From Imbricaverruca yamaguchii (lineage: Eukaryota > Arthropoda > Thecostraca > Neoverrucidae): a DNA stretch of 64,000 nt. Where the stretch lies: NCBI GenBank assembly GCA_034440575.1, contig JAOTOL010001655.1, forward strand, positions 1,426,001-1,490,000. The letters run 5' to 3'. A program made the position numbers and the translations under genes. Under the pieces are notes generated by a model, which had not been told where the DNA came from, did no database searches, and saw nothing but the letters and a program-made list of their open reading frames with translations. Every line of letters starts with the position of its first letter. The first letter of the stretch is position 1. Shown here one piece after another: positions 12,891 through 23,219 of this stretch.

Positions 12891-14340
12891 TCACGTCATC
12901 TTCGGCTTCCTCGTCGTCTGGTGTGGGGTCATCCACGGGGGCTCTGGGAGAGCATCTGGGATACAGTGATGCTTGCCAGACTGCCAGATGGCCGTGAAGC
13001 TATACGCCAGGAGCTTCATGCGGAGGCGTCGCAGTCGGGGATTGTCGATCTCCGGCAGAGATTTCTGGTTGAGGATGGGCACCAGCGGGCGGTGGTCGGT
13101 GAGAATGTCGAATGACGGGAGGCCTGCCAAAAACAGGTGGCACTTGCGTACGGCCCAGGTCACAGCGAGGAGCTCCAGCTCGATGACGGCGTAACGTGAT
13201 TCCGTGGCCGACAGGAATCGTGAGCCGCATTGCACCAGCCGCCACTGTTCGTCGTGACGTTGGAGAAGGGCGTATCAAGGCCGTGCAACCGAGAGGCGTC
13301 TGTCTGCAGGGCGGTGGGCCGTCGCGGGTCAAAGTACGCGAGCACGGTGGGGGTGACACGAGCGTCCTTTTCACTGCCTCGAAGGCCTGAGTGTGAGCCT
13401 CGGTCCATACCCATATGTTCTGGGGCCGCAGCAGGTCACGCAGCGGCTCGGCTGCCAGCGCAGTGTCCGACGAGAAGGCACCCAGTTGGTTCACGAGTCC
13501 CATGAAACTGCGCAGATCTGTGAGATTGCCAGGTGTGGGGAACTCAGCGATGGCCTTTACCTTCCGCTGGTCGACTGTGTAGCCGTCGGCAGTCACATCG
13601 TAGCCACAGTAGCTAACCGACGGCTCGGCAAACACCAGTTTACCGGGGTGCAGCGTGATGCCGGCTGCGTCACACCGCTCCAAGATCTGGATCACGTGTT
13701 GCAGGTGCGGTGCATACTGGCAGTCGTGTGCCAACACGTCGTCAACGATTTTGCACGTACGACTGATGCCGGAGAGGGCTTGGTCACCTCGCCGGTTATA
13801 TTCGTCTCCGCTCGCGGGAGACCTTGAGGCAGTCGTAGCATTGCGGACCGGCCCCACGGGCGTAATGAAGCAGGTGAGGTCCCTGGTACGACGGTCTAGT
13901 GGCACCTGGAAGTAACCAGATCGGGCGTCCAGCTTCGTGAAGTAACGCGCCCCGACACCGATGTTGGAGACCACTCCATGCGGTGTGCACACCGTGGGCG
14001 CCACGCCGAACGTACTTGTTCCAAGCGAGTGAGGGGTCGACGGTCAGACGCACTGCTGAACCATGGCTGCCCGCAGGATCTGCGTGTTTTTTTGCTACTG
14101 GGACGATGGGGTGGCACCAATCGTAGGATAATCCACGGGAGCGATAACACCTTGCTCCAGAAGCTCGTCCAACTGCTGACGGATATCATCCTGCCACGCG
14201 AAGGGGATGGGCCGAGCTGCTGTGACAGCATGTGGGCGGGCGTCGTCCATCAGCTCGATGCGTGCCGGGCCACCAGTCATTTCACGAAGAGGCGGGGCCG
14301 TGCTGAAGCGACGCGTGGAAATGCTTCTTTGAGCTCCGCC
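12891..14340 (-). pseudogene. reverse transcriptase and RNase H fragments
   Basis: In order: a linker with RPIPFAWQDDIRQQLDELLE (about 14230), the RT palm with YFTKLDARSGYFQVPLD (about 13930), the catalytic motif IVDD at 13738-13749 within CKIVDDVLAHD, then LRSFMGLVNQLG (about 13490), and an RNase H part with [19 protein letters not shown] and ILTDHRPL (about 13180-13070). The RT stretch 13430-14004 is the longest open part. RT and RNase H are in different frames, separated by indels around 13240-13400. The residue before the VDD triad is Ile, not the usual Tyr; I recall non-Tyr forms in related elements. Confidence 0.88.
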
Positions 14341-14559
14341 AGGTGAGCTGCTCGTTGCTGCCGGGAAGGCTCCCCAAAAAGCCGGGTCCCAGGTCGGGGA
14401 GCGGGCCACGAACAGAGCAGGTTACTGGGTCATCGGACTTGTGCACCAGTGTCTGGTTCGTGCGGACTTGTCGTCGGGCGGGGTCGCGCCGGCGCCTCCT
14501 CGCGTCCTCGTAGATGTGCTGCCATCTAGCGGCGGTGACAGCCCCCCTTGTCTGACGGT

Positions 14560-14960
14560 GCTGCCGCTAGGGCGGCGCGGCTTCCGTATCCGTTCCACCG
14601 GCGGCGATGCTCGCCACCTGACTGTGGAAGTCCGGTGGCAGAATCCCGAGGGCGATGGAGTCGTGCTCAGGAGAGCAGGGCGCTTTGTCCAGGCCCGGTA
14701 TGACATGCACGGTCACTGTCGCTGTGATTGCACCCAATGTCAGGTCACACTGTACAGTCCGAAGAAGCACCGCAGCTCGTGGCCACCAGCTGCATACAGC
14801 TTGTCCGCGGGCGGAGACAGAACGACCTATGTCCACGTGCATTTCCGCAGCCTGTGCCACGCCAATGCAGGAAGTTTCCAGCTCCGGTATCGGGTGCCCA
14901 GAGCGTTGAGCCGGCACCATTATGGTGGGTCGTAAACAGCCGGATCCTGGGAGAGCGGCG
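14560..14960 (-). pseudogene. aspartic protease fragment, frameshifted
   Basis: The active-site motif DTGA is encoded at 14880-14891, preceded by LWAP. Shortly afterwards the protease-like reading passes to another frame (LGAITATVTVHVIPGLDKA, then an ILPPDF ending), where the family normally has a beta-rich stretch ending in an ILG-DFL-like motif. One or more indels lie between about 14880 and 14800. The domain would have cleaved the Gag-Pol polyprotein and is inactive here. Confidence 0.65.
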
Positions 14961-14979
14961 GGACGACAGGCCGTAAACT

Positions 14980-15200
14980 CGTATGTCGGACACGTTCGCG
15001 ACGATACTGGCCCGAGTCTCTTTGTCTGGAGCTGTCGCGCTGTGTTGGGGCTGTTCCAGATGTCGCGCCACGTTGACGACACCTGGCCCGAAAATGGCCG
15101 CGACGGTGACACAGGTGACACGTGGCCGTCCGGGCAGGGCATGGCTGCCCGTCGGCGTGCGGGTAGTTGCCCAACGGTCCGGAAAGATACTTGGGATTCA
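14980..15200 (-). pseudogene. Gag nucleocapsid fragment with CCHC zinc knuckle
   Basis: The frame contains CHLCHRRGHFRARC at 15079-15120, an exact C-X2-C-X4-H-X4-C knuckle. Arg/Gln-rich sequence follows (RDSSRQRDSGQYRRERVRH). In retroelements this module binds genomic RNA during packaging. Matching protein character fades upstream of about 15200 (at higher coordinates), so capsid and matrix regions are missing or unrecognisable. Confidence 0.8.
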
Positions 15201-15803
15201 GAGAAAGCTCTACCACTGGACTCACAGTTTGAACCTCCAGCATACAAAATTGCAGCATCAAAACATGCACGATTTTCCTCGGAGGAGATTTGAAGTATGG
15301 GAGAAAATTTCGACACCTACATCGGTAGCTAATCAATTGCCCCTTCTACCCCTGTCACCGCATGAACAGTTGGTTGCAAACGGTTGAGGAGTCTGACTAA
15401 ACTAAACCAGTCTGATTACAAACGAGGGCAAGCGTAGCTGTATTCACATGTGATAGGTGAGCCTGACAATGCAAGCCCCGAAATGACACAACCGTCTCGT
15501 TTTCATTGCTCAATGACTTCTAATTGGAAGGAGCTGAAACATTGATTTTACCATGGTAATTTTAAGAGATTCAAAAGCTGCTCTCTGTTATCGAATTGTT
15601 ATTAGTCGATCAACTAGTTAGCATAGATCACTTTTATATGCAGCCATGTTTTGGAATTTTCACACTTTGAACAGGAGTATTTGCAGCGAGAAATATGAGC
15701 TCTGGGCGAGATACTTTACTGTCGGTGGCCCCTGTGACCTGTGGAATACAATGCTACCTACGTTACTGCTTTTTCCCGTGGACTAAAAATAAACCAGGAA
15801 GCT
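15201..15803. other. no gene seen
   Basis: AT-leaning sequence without repeats or recognisable coding potential. Confidence 0.45.
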
Positions 15804-15918
15804 TGAGCTAAATTGGGCTAGATTAGGCTAGATTAGGCTAGACTAGGTTAGATTAGGTTAGATTAGGTTAGATTGGGCTAAATTAGGTTAGATTAGGGTA
15901 GATTACGGCAGATTATGC
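15804..15918. repeat. 10-bp GGTTAGATTA/GGCTAGATTA tandem repeat
   Basis: About 11 copies of a decamer with C/T variation at the third base and scattered substitutions. Each unit contains TTAGG-like words that recall the arthropod telomere repeat, but the period is 10, not 5, and the array is internal. Confidence 0.85.
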
Positions 15919-16026
15919 TGCAATAAAACAAAAAATATTCCGGTAAGCATCGCAATTATTCCTTCGATGCTCGGCTTCCATAGTGACAGCCTACTGTAGT
16001 GAGGCATTCTAGTCTACGCATAGCAT

Positions 16027-16441
16027 GAGTTACCGTACCGGTCTGTGGAATTGGGACGGGAATTACCGTGCCAGTCTGTGGCACTAGGACGATAGCTGCC
16101 ATACCAGTCTGTAGCATTAGGACTGAAGTTAACATACCAGCCTGTAGCATTAGGACATGAGTTATCGTACCAATCTGTGGCATTAGGACGGGAGTTACCG
16201 CATCAGCTAATTTCAGGCGGCGGCCGTTGCCATATCAGTCCGTACTAGGAGTGGTCAGCACTGAATCAGTTTTAGCAGAGCAGTGCCATCAGGCCTTACA
16301 GCACCTGCCAATCACAGACGGGGGACGCTACCGCAACAGCCAATCATAGACATCGGGTGTTATCAATCTGCTCAAGAGAGTGGACGTTACCGTACCGGTG
16401 AATCACAGACAGCGGGTTGCCCTACCAGTCGGGCGCAGAGG
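16027..16441. repeat. diverged outer copies of the adjoining minisatellite
   Basis: The phrase TACCGTACCAGTCTGTGG recurs at intervals of roughly 35-45 bp with many differences. It matches the core of the 33-bp units that follow (CACCGTACCAGTCCGTGG), so both parts appear to derive from one ancestral repeat. Confidence 0.7.
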
Positions 16442-17124
16442 AGTGGGCGTCACCCTACCCTACCAGTCCCTCGCAGGAGAGGGTGGGCGTTACCGTACCA
16501 GTCAGTCGCAGAAGAGTGGGCGTCACCGTACCAGTCCGTCGCAGGAGGGTGGGAGTCACCGTACCAGTCAGCCGCAGAAGAGTGGGCGTCACCGTACCAG
16601 TCCGTCGCAGGAGGGTGGGAGTCACCGTACCAGTCCGTGGCAGGAGGGTGGGCGTCACCGTACCAGTCCGTCGCAGGAGAGTGGGCGTCACCGTACCAGT
16701 CCGTCGAAGGAGGGTGGGCGTCACCGTACCAGTCCGTGGCAGGAGGGGGGGCGTCACCGTACCAGTCCGTGCAGAGGGTGGGCGTCACCGTACCAGTCCG
16801 TGGCAGGAGGGTGGGCGTCACCGTACCAGTCCGTGGCAGGAGGGTGGGCGTCACCGTACCAGCGGTGGCAGGAGGGGTGGGCGTCACCGTACCAGTCCGT
16901 GGCAGGAGGGTGGGCGTCACCGTACCAGTCCGTGGCAGGAGGGTGGGCGTCACCGTACCAGTCCGTGGCAGGAGGGTGGGCGTCACCGTACCAGTCCGTC
17001 GCAGGAGGGTGGGCGTCACCGTACCAGTCCGTGGCAGGAGGGTGGGCGTCACCTCGTGGTGGCAGGAGGTGGGCGTCACCGTACCAGTCGGTCGCAGTCG
17101 TGGCAGAGGTGGGCGTCACCGTAC
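16442..17124. repeat. 33-bp minisatellite, about 20 copies, joined to an exon end
   Basis: Plus-strand unit GTGGGCGTCACCGTACCAG followed by TCCGT(G/C)GCAGGAGG. The Cys-codon variant (GTCGCAGG) and the GTGGCAGG variant alternate in blocks, and a few units are shortened (near 16780, 16865 and 17055). On the minus strand each unit reads as the last bases of the neighbouring metalloprotease exon, its GT donor, and 19 intronic bases. Read in the exon's frame, each unit holds a TGA stop. Confidence 0.95.
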
Positions 17125-17504
17125 CAGTCCGTCGCAGGCCGACAGCGCCACCCGGGAGCCGGGCCGACCCCGCAGCCGGCCGTGCAGCAGACAGTGACGG
17201 CGCGGCCGGTAGACGCGGCCGGGCCGGCCGGGCCGCGAGCGCCGCTCCACCACGAAGGCGGGCGCCAGCAGCCGGCGGTTGGGCCGCAGCTCCAGCAGCG
17301 CCTCCTGCTCGTCGGGCCCCAGCTGCAGCCGGTAGTGGGTGGTGGCGTCGCGTGGCGCGCCGCGCCGGCGCCGCCGCCGCCGCTGCCGCCGCGCGTCCGT
17401 CACGTCATACGTGCGCCGCACGTCGTGCGTGAGGTGGCCGCCGTCGCGACGCACGCGCGTCGGGTAGGCGATGTGGTAGGAGTCCAGCGACTCGACCATC
17501 CTGG
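17125..17504 (-). CDS. internal exon of an ADAM/ADAMTS-type metalloprotease prodomain
   Basis: Translation from 17502 gives ESLDSYHIAYPTRV near the start, then a basic insertion (RRQRRRRRRRG), LELRPNRRLLAPAFVVERR and HCLLHGRLRGRPGSRVALSA ending CDGL. This is the pattern of the Pep_M12B propeptide of ADAM and ADAMTS proteases, with the Cys-x(n)-Gly-x-Ser-x-Val-Ala-Leu-Ser-x-Cys ending. The spacing and basic insertion favour ADAMTS. The prodomain keeps the secreted zinc protease latent and helps it fold. An acceptor (TTGCAG) ends at 17505 and a donor (CTG|GTACGG) begins at 17124. The 380-bp exon enters in phase 1 and leaves in phase 0. The Met at 17499 is internal, not the start. Signal peptide and catalytic exons are not identified in the window. 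The intron side begins inside the 33-bp minisatellite. Confidence 0.82.
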
Positions 17505-19242
17505 CTGCAACGTGTGCACAGTTGGTGATGACTTCACGGTCAGCGCAACATGTTGGGTGGCGAGATTGTCATCACCTATCAGCACGCGAAGCCAAACAAA
17601 CAGCGAGCACAATATAAATGATCACTAAGTTACGCATGTGTATGATGTGATTCGTGTGAGCATGGTAGTACAGATGACTGATTACGGAGTGCTACCACTT
17701 TCCAATACATTTTTCCACAAGAACATCAACGTCAGCTAATGCAGTTAGCGTCCTTTGTCACCCGCTCGCAAACACGTCGACATTTGATTCTGTGGAGTTC
17801 TAGGTGTTCTGCGCCGACAATCCTTCCTCAGCTCAGTTGTGAGCCTGTGCACTTTGTTGCGTTATCAACCATCAACATCAGCCTCTCCACCACCTACCAC
17901 TCACTTCACATGGCCTTTCCTCTCCGTTCCAGTGTTCCCGGAGTCGCTTTCTATTTATAATCGTGCCTGTGCAACATGTTTCTTTGTCTATGTATCCACA
18001 TTGACCCAATCAGTCACTCTCCACATCTGTCCTAATTTGCCTATATATCTCCCCATCGATTCATAATCATCCCTTTCACCATTTTTATTATACCAGTTCC
18101 TCACCATTTTCCTTCATATTGTCATTTCCATTATCAGTGTTCTGGTCTTTACCTCCACACCCCGATTTACGATGTACTTGTCTTCAAAGGAAGATTCCCA
18201 GTCCATGACCAAGCCCGACCACGGCGGTTCTTGGAAGCCGACAGGTTTATGGTCGCATAAGATATAATCAAACGCCTTTCAGGAGCAAAATTGGATTGGG
18301 TGAGTACTTCGCTAGGATATCTACAGCTTGCGTCGTGACAGGCCTTGCCCCTTGGAATACTATCCGTAAACAATAAAGAAACAATAAATGACACTGGAGC
18401 ATACTTACAATCAATGAACATCAACGGTCACAAGTTGACACTTCTTGGAGGCACTGGACTATCCGTCTTGTCGGGAATACTCACATCACACAGGTGTGAT
18501 CATTTCCAGATGTGATTATCGCCTACGTGTGATAATGTCGAATGTGCAATGTGTGCAATCACGCAGAAGCGTCGAGCAAAGTAACGAATCGTCATGAATG
18601 ACGCTCCATATGCAACGAAATTGCGAGGAAGGAAGGATTTATGACTCAAAAAGATCATGACTGGTTTGTATTGTCTACTCATGTTATTCGAGATGTTGGG
18701 AATCAACGCTCAGACTACATAACAATCCAGTGCAGCATTCACTTCCATTGGTGCATTTGTGCGCCATTCACAGCATTCCACGCACATTCTAAGCTTTGAA
18801 GCATGTACGGTTTCGTGTGCTCAGTTTCAAATAGCACATGACGTGATTGGCAGGACTTTACACAGAGTCAACTGTTTATTTGATTTATTGGACATCCGTC
18901 TGATTTACGGTGGACGTGAACTGCATTTTTTAACAAGCCCATACTGGTGTGTATGATTCTTATGTGCAAAAATGGCGTTATGTGCATGACATGCGATATT
19001 TTCCTCTGATGTTCACATAAGCCGTCCAGACACGGAGCTATATACCAGAAAATTCCACCCGTTTCCTGCGCATTTCTGATCCGTGCAGTGTGAACTGGTA
19101 AGACCTGGCGGCTGGCAAAATTCAGCCAAAACTGGACGAGCACCTGCTGATTACACGATGAGTCATGGCGCTACATACGACACCACAGTGTTTGGTCACT
19201 AGGCGGGACATTCGAGCCTGACCCGTGCCCAGAGGCAGGCAC
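17505..19242. other. no gene seen; probably upstream intron of the metalloprotease gene
   Basis: No exon recognisable as the signal-peptide exon lies here on the minus strand. Sequence is mixed, without tandem repeats. Confidence 0.4.
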
Positions 19243-19503
19243 ATGTCGTCGATGCACTTTGTCCGAGACGGAAGAACTTACCTCATGTCGGAAGAGTGTC
19301 TAACCCATCCTCCACCTGAGGATGCTGCATCTCGTGATACGCACTGTGATATGGTGATGTTTCATGTTTCGGAAATAGCACCTTTCCTGTCTAGTGTTAA
19401 CCGCAAGAGATCGGATGCGACACCAACGTCACTGGCCTTCAAGCAGTTGCCACCTGAGCGACCCAAACGGATTCAGAGAACGAACCGTTGGCGGCCCACA
19501 TAA
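19243..19503 (+). CDS. unrecognised 86-residue open frame
   Basis: The frame starts MSSMHFVRDGRTYLMSEE, is hydrophilic with a basic C-terminal end (PKRIQRTNRWRPT), and stops with TAA at 19501-19503. It has no transmembrane segment, repeat or known domain. It could be a small gene, a terminal exon (the frame stays open somewhat upstream of the ATG), or chance. Length alone is not significant in DNA of this composition. Confidence 0.2.
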   Translation: MSSMHFVRDGRTYLMSEECLTHPPPEDAASRDTHCDMVMFHVSEIAPFLSSVNRKRSDATPTSLAFKQLPPERPKRIQRTNRWRPT

Positions 19504-20459
19504 TGCACCGATGCGCCGATTATGCTTCACAGGTGCACGTGCTCCACTGGAGTAGTCCGTGGGTACTGGGAATCACCGCGCTTCCTCGGAATACTCACAC
19601 CGTTCAAATCCGCGATAAAACACATGGTATATACTAAGTCCATTATTATTGTTATCTATATTCACCCGCGCGGTCTCGGGGTGTCTTTTTAGACCCCTAA
19701 GGCATTCTACGGATAGTAAAAAATGGCGCGAGTCAGCGCGCCGAAATTTGACACTTTTTTCCACATCAATTTCACATGTGTGAAAATCTTGAGGTCTGGC
19801 TATTCACGGTCGCCGAGTAAATCAATGTCAAGTGAGGTCACCTCCAAAAAATTCAACCAGCCCCCACACTTTAATGGGTAAAGACATTCGAATGGAAATT
19901 TCAAAGTCTACAGATCTTTAGAGACAAAAATCGCGCGATATTAAGTGTTGCATTTTCACGTTTTTCATGGCTTACTTGTTTTGAAGATTTCCCATTAGGA
20001 CTAAAATCGAAGATTGTCGCAAGATAAGCACTTTGACCGTGGCTAAATTTACTTAAAGCAACGCTTCTCGGTGCACTTTACCCATTAGAAAAAGAAATTG
20101 AAAAAATGAAAGCAACATTTTGCAACACAAAAATATTTCGGTAAGGTACGCCAACATTTTGGGACCATGGTTCATTTCGCCTACCTTTTCTGATTCCAAA
20201 CAAGTTTTGTTTGTAAAAAAATAGTATCTTAAACTAACTCTCCAGAGCCAAAAACATGATGTCTATTGTGACCACTTAAACTCTCCCGCCCCCCAGTTTG
20301 ATAGCTTTTTTAATTGACAAATTTTGAGTGTGGTTTCTGACCCCACTCGTCAAGCGCTTTTCTACGACACCTATGTCGTTTTCATGCGACGCGCTCAGTT
20401 TAGAGATTAGAGGGGGTTTATAATGGCCCCTCCCCGAGACGGGGTGTGAGGATCTGACC
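19504..20459. other. no gene seen
   Basis: AT-rich, with several A and T runs near 20090-20240. No domains or repeats recognised. Confidence 0.45.
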
Positions 20460-20525
20460 GGTTGATTGATTGATTTATTATTTGGGTTTAAGGGTGCGCC
20501 GAATACCAACTCCTTTAGCGCCCAC
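20460..20525 (+). repeat. short interspersed repeat, family A copy
   Basis: A GGTTGATTGATTGATTTATT head is followed by TTTGGGTTTAAGGGTGCGCC and ends TTTAGCGCCCAC. It has the same plan as the copies at 2242 (minus) and 47768 (plus). Confidence 0.55.
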
Positions 20526-20640
20526 AAGGATCTGGCCGGAATGACGGGGCGGGTTAATGTTAGATTAATGTTTTCTATGCATGGCTACCATCAAAAGGAA
20601 ATGTGAACGCTGCGACTGAAGGCCATGGATTGAAGGACAA

Positions 20641-20790
20641 GGGGCTAGAGACAAGGGACTGGAGACCGGGAACTGGAGACCAGAGACTGGAGACCAGGGA
20701 CTGGAGACCAGGGACTGGAGACCAAGGACTGGATACCAGGGACTGGAGACCAGGGACTGGAGACTAGGGACTGGAGACCAGGGACTGGCA
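20641..20790. repeat. 14-bp minisatellite, about 10 copies
   Basis: The unit GGACTGGAGACCAG repeats nearly perfectly, with single-base variants (for example GGAGACTAG, GGATACCAG). Confidence 0.95.
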
Positions 20791-21459
20791 TTGTGTGCAC
20801 AAGTACCACTAGTTCTCTAAAATTGATGATCAATAGCATCTGAAGATGGTCACCTGAGGTAAAATGGATCAGCCCCTTTTAAGCTTAATTGTGTCGGTAA
20901 TGAATACCAATGTAGGTAATGATACCAATTAATGGTGTCGGTAATGAACGGTAACACAGCATTAATCGGGCGTAACCACGCTAGTTAAGCCTGATAGTTA
21001 ACCCGGTTAACACACTTAGTACCGCCAACATGTCGACAGAGCATAATAACGTGTCTGTTGGTGTTCTGTGACATTTGTGTACGCCGAATCTGGTAAGTGT
21101 CCACTTCCGTAAAAAGCTGCAAGTGAATGTAACCGACCGTCCCCAAGTGGAAACAATGTATGGATGACGATACTTCGCAAAGCTAAAGTTTCGGATGTGC
21201 AATCTTCGCTTTTTAGTCATAACGATGTACAACGCCGAGGCAAGCGACTAATCCATAAAGACAAACAAACTGTTTTCACCTCGCCATCTTCACCATTGGC
21301 TCGCTTATCTCACCCAGCTACGAGTTCCACTGCTGGGAGTAGTAGTTGTGGATGCTGACGTCACAGACCGACCACACCATTCTCGTGTTTTTCTTGCAGC
21401 GGCTGCAGCAGCCTTGCTATTTGCCTGTCACGACGAAGTTGACTCAGTCGAGTTCTCGC
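20791..21459. other. no gene seen
   Basis: Includes a locally repeated GTCGGTAATGAA phrase (about 20893-20950). Otherwise unremarkable. Confidence 0.45.
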
Positions 21460-21547
21460 CGTCACATCTCGCCCCATAGGTCCGGCTCTTGCGCCTTCTC
21501 GCCGTCACACCTCGCCCCACAGGCCCGGCTCTTGCGCCTTCTCGTGA
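21460..21547. repeat. two tandem copies of a 43-bp unit
   Basis: The segment beginning TTCTCGCCGTCACA and ending GGCTCTTGCGCC occurs twice in direct succession with four differences, followed by the first bases of a third copy. Confidence 0.85.
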
Positions 21548-22812
21548 TTCTTCATAAGCTCCAGCACGACTGCTTGGCTAAACTCCGATTGGTCTATTTA
21601 CTTCTCGGAGCATGTGCAGTACAGTACATCCACCAGCTCGCAACCCGTAGCAGCAGGGTGGCATTGACGAAGAGGATGCTGTATCACTTATTCCAGCGGA
21701 TAGGTGGCTGGTACACTACAGTTGCGCCGTCTGGAAGATCGATGCCTGCCATGTGCTGGGAGGCATTCATGGCTTGGTTTCGGTTGCGTGCTCTGAACTC
21801 TGCTCTTCTTCTTCGAGGACCAGCGTACCACATTACATAGAAGAGTAACGCTCGAGTGATTTGTGATGAACGTGACGGTCCTGATGCCTTTTACTTCATG
21901 GCAAGGCGCCCGACGCACTCCAGTACACGCGCTGTCCGTGAAGGGAGATGTAGCCTCTGCAAGGACGGACCCCACAAAATTGGTCTAGATCTTTTCGAAT
22001 CAGAGTAAGATATTGTTCACTGTTCCGCCTCGCGCAACGGATCGTGGCGTGCACTGCCTTGCTGCGTAGTTTGTCGTCACAAGCATGCGGAACATTTCGG
22101 TCGGGGTCTTGGATGCCACATGTGCATGTTTGGTCAGCACAAGCGATGCTTCACCAGGGTCCATGGGCTGAAGGTTTAATTGGTCCATCAAGGTTTGAGT
22201 CAGCACTTCCGATTCTAACTCCCTGCCTGGCCTCCCTTGGCTCTCCTTTTGATGATTTGCTCTCGGGGCTCGTGGCTGATTCACCAAGTTCGTCGCCAAC
22301 ATCAGCATCGCCAGGGTGAAGTAGCAAGCTACTTCCGCGCGAAGTTCGTGTATTGAGTCTAGTGCGTCCTCTTCTTTACCCTCAACACATTCAACACACC
22401 ACACTTACCATCAGACACGCGTCGACCTCCACCGTAGAGCGGCGGGGTGACCATATCCACCTCTTCATCACCACACACGTAAAAAACAGTCATTTCAAGA
22501 TTAAGTTCGGAAGAATTGTGTGCCATAGTAGGAAAGGAATATTCTCCTGGGACAAATGCATGTCAATGCAATGTACGACAGGTGTACGTCGGCAAATAAA
22601 AGTTGGCAGCGTGCGCAAATGTACGTGCTACGTAGGCATGTAAGCACAGAGAGTTCTTGTTCACTGGATGGTTTACAGTGCCCTGTATGCACGACCACGG
22701 CTAGTGGCACTGCCCACGCTATTCCACCGGCCCGCCGTGGAGAAACCACAAATAGACGCGCGCGCGCGCATACGCTATTCGTAACAGTACGTACTGCTGA
22801 TGTAATATGCAA
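21548..22812. other. no recognised gene; one longish minus-strand frame
   Basis: A 134-codon open frame lies on the minus strand (22404-22000) and contains TNLVNQPRAPRANHQKESQG. No domain is recognised and no splice signals support it. Confidence 0.35.
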
Positions 22813-22945
22813 GCGTGAGACGAAATGTACGACCTGACGATGGCCCCTGGCCGAAACGTTGAGTAATAAAGCATTCCCTAACGCTACTTTTGATGTAAAC
22901 TCAGCACCCCCTGGTATATTGAGGGTCGTACATTTCGTCTCACGC
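22813..22945 (+). repeat. hammerhead-like core enclosed by a perfect 22-bp inverted repeat
   Basis: Bases 22813-22834 are the exact reverse complement of 22924-22945. Just inside the left arm is CTGACGA (22834-22840), then a GGCC/GGCC stem with a short loop, then GAAAC (22853-22857). This is the order of the conserved hammerhead core (CUGANGA, stem II, GAAA). The inverted arms sit where stem I would form. Departures from an active ribozyme: an unpaired base opens stem II, stem III is at most 2 bp, and no proper NUH cleavage triplet abuts the right arm. Related copies lie at 58380 and 60610. Penelope-like elements are known carriers of hammerhead motifs, so the link is plausible but not shown. 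Confidence 0.55.
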
Positions 22946-23219
22946 AATGTCTAAAACCCAGGAGCACTTAAGAGCCATTCTTCGTTGAATTAAACAGTAA
23001 TATGCAAGCATGGTGTGGACTAGTATTCAAGAGATCAGTCTGTATATGTTCACAGGAATTTTCATTTGCGATCCTAATGCACGTCGTCAGCAATAGGCAG
23101 TTAGAAATGCAGCACAGGAAAATGTCTCTATTGGTAACGACCTAAATTGTATGGTCGTGCATCCCGCATGAATCCAAAGGTACGCCTTCAAGAGGATGCA
23201 GCCACCGTACGTACTGCTA

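Larger units (their letters stand above)
11308..15200 (-). mobile_element. degenerate Gypsy-type LTR retroelement, gag-pol order
   Basis: Minus-strand fragments occur in the Gypsy order: nucleocapsid zinc knuckle, protease, reverse transcriptase, RNase H, integrase, then a Pro/Arg-rich tail ending near 11430. The frame is broken repeatedly, so no polyprotein can be made. Upstream gag (capsid) and a 5' LTR are not seen beyond about 15200, so the copy appears 5'-truncated. A purine-rich run on the minus strand at 11308-11320 is a candidate polypurine tract, followed downstream by a possible LTR start (TG) near 11302. The LTR itself is unproven. Reverse transcriptase and integrase wording resembles arthropod K02A2.6-like elements. 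The element lies in the minus-strand direction downstream of the metalloprotease exon, so probably in its intron. Confidence 0.88.

Noticed and set aside
10960..17000. A flanking pair of LTRs for the Gypsy element
   Set aside because: No sequence near 11.0-11.3 kb was found repeated above 15.2 kb, so LTRs could not be defined.
16380..17628. 350-403-codon plus-strand frames across the 33-bp array
   Set aside because: They are repeat products running antisense through the recognised metalloprotease exon.
22000..22404. 134-codon minus-strand frame
   Set aside because: Composition is plausible but there is no recognisable family, start context or splice support.
22813..22945. A catalytically active hammerhead ribozyme
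   Set aside because: There is an unpaired base at the stem II junction and no acceptable NUH cleavage triplet next to the pairing right arm. Kept only as a hammerhead-like motif.
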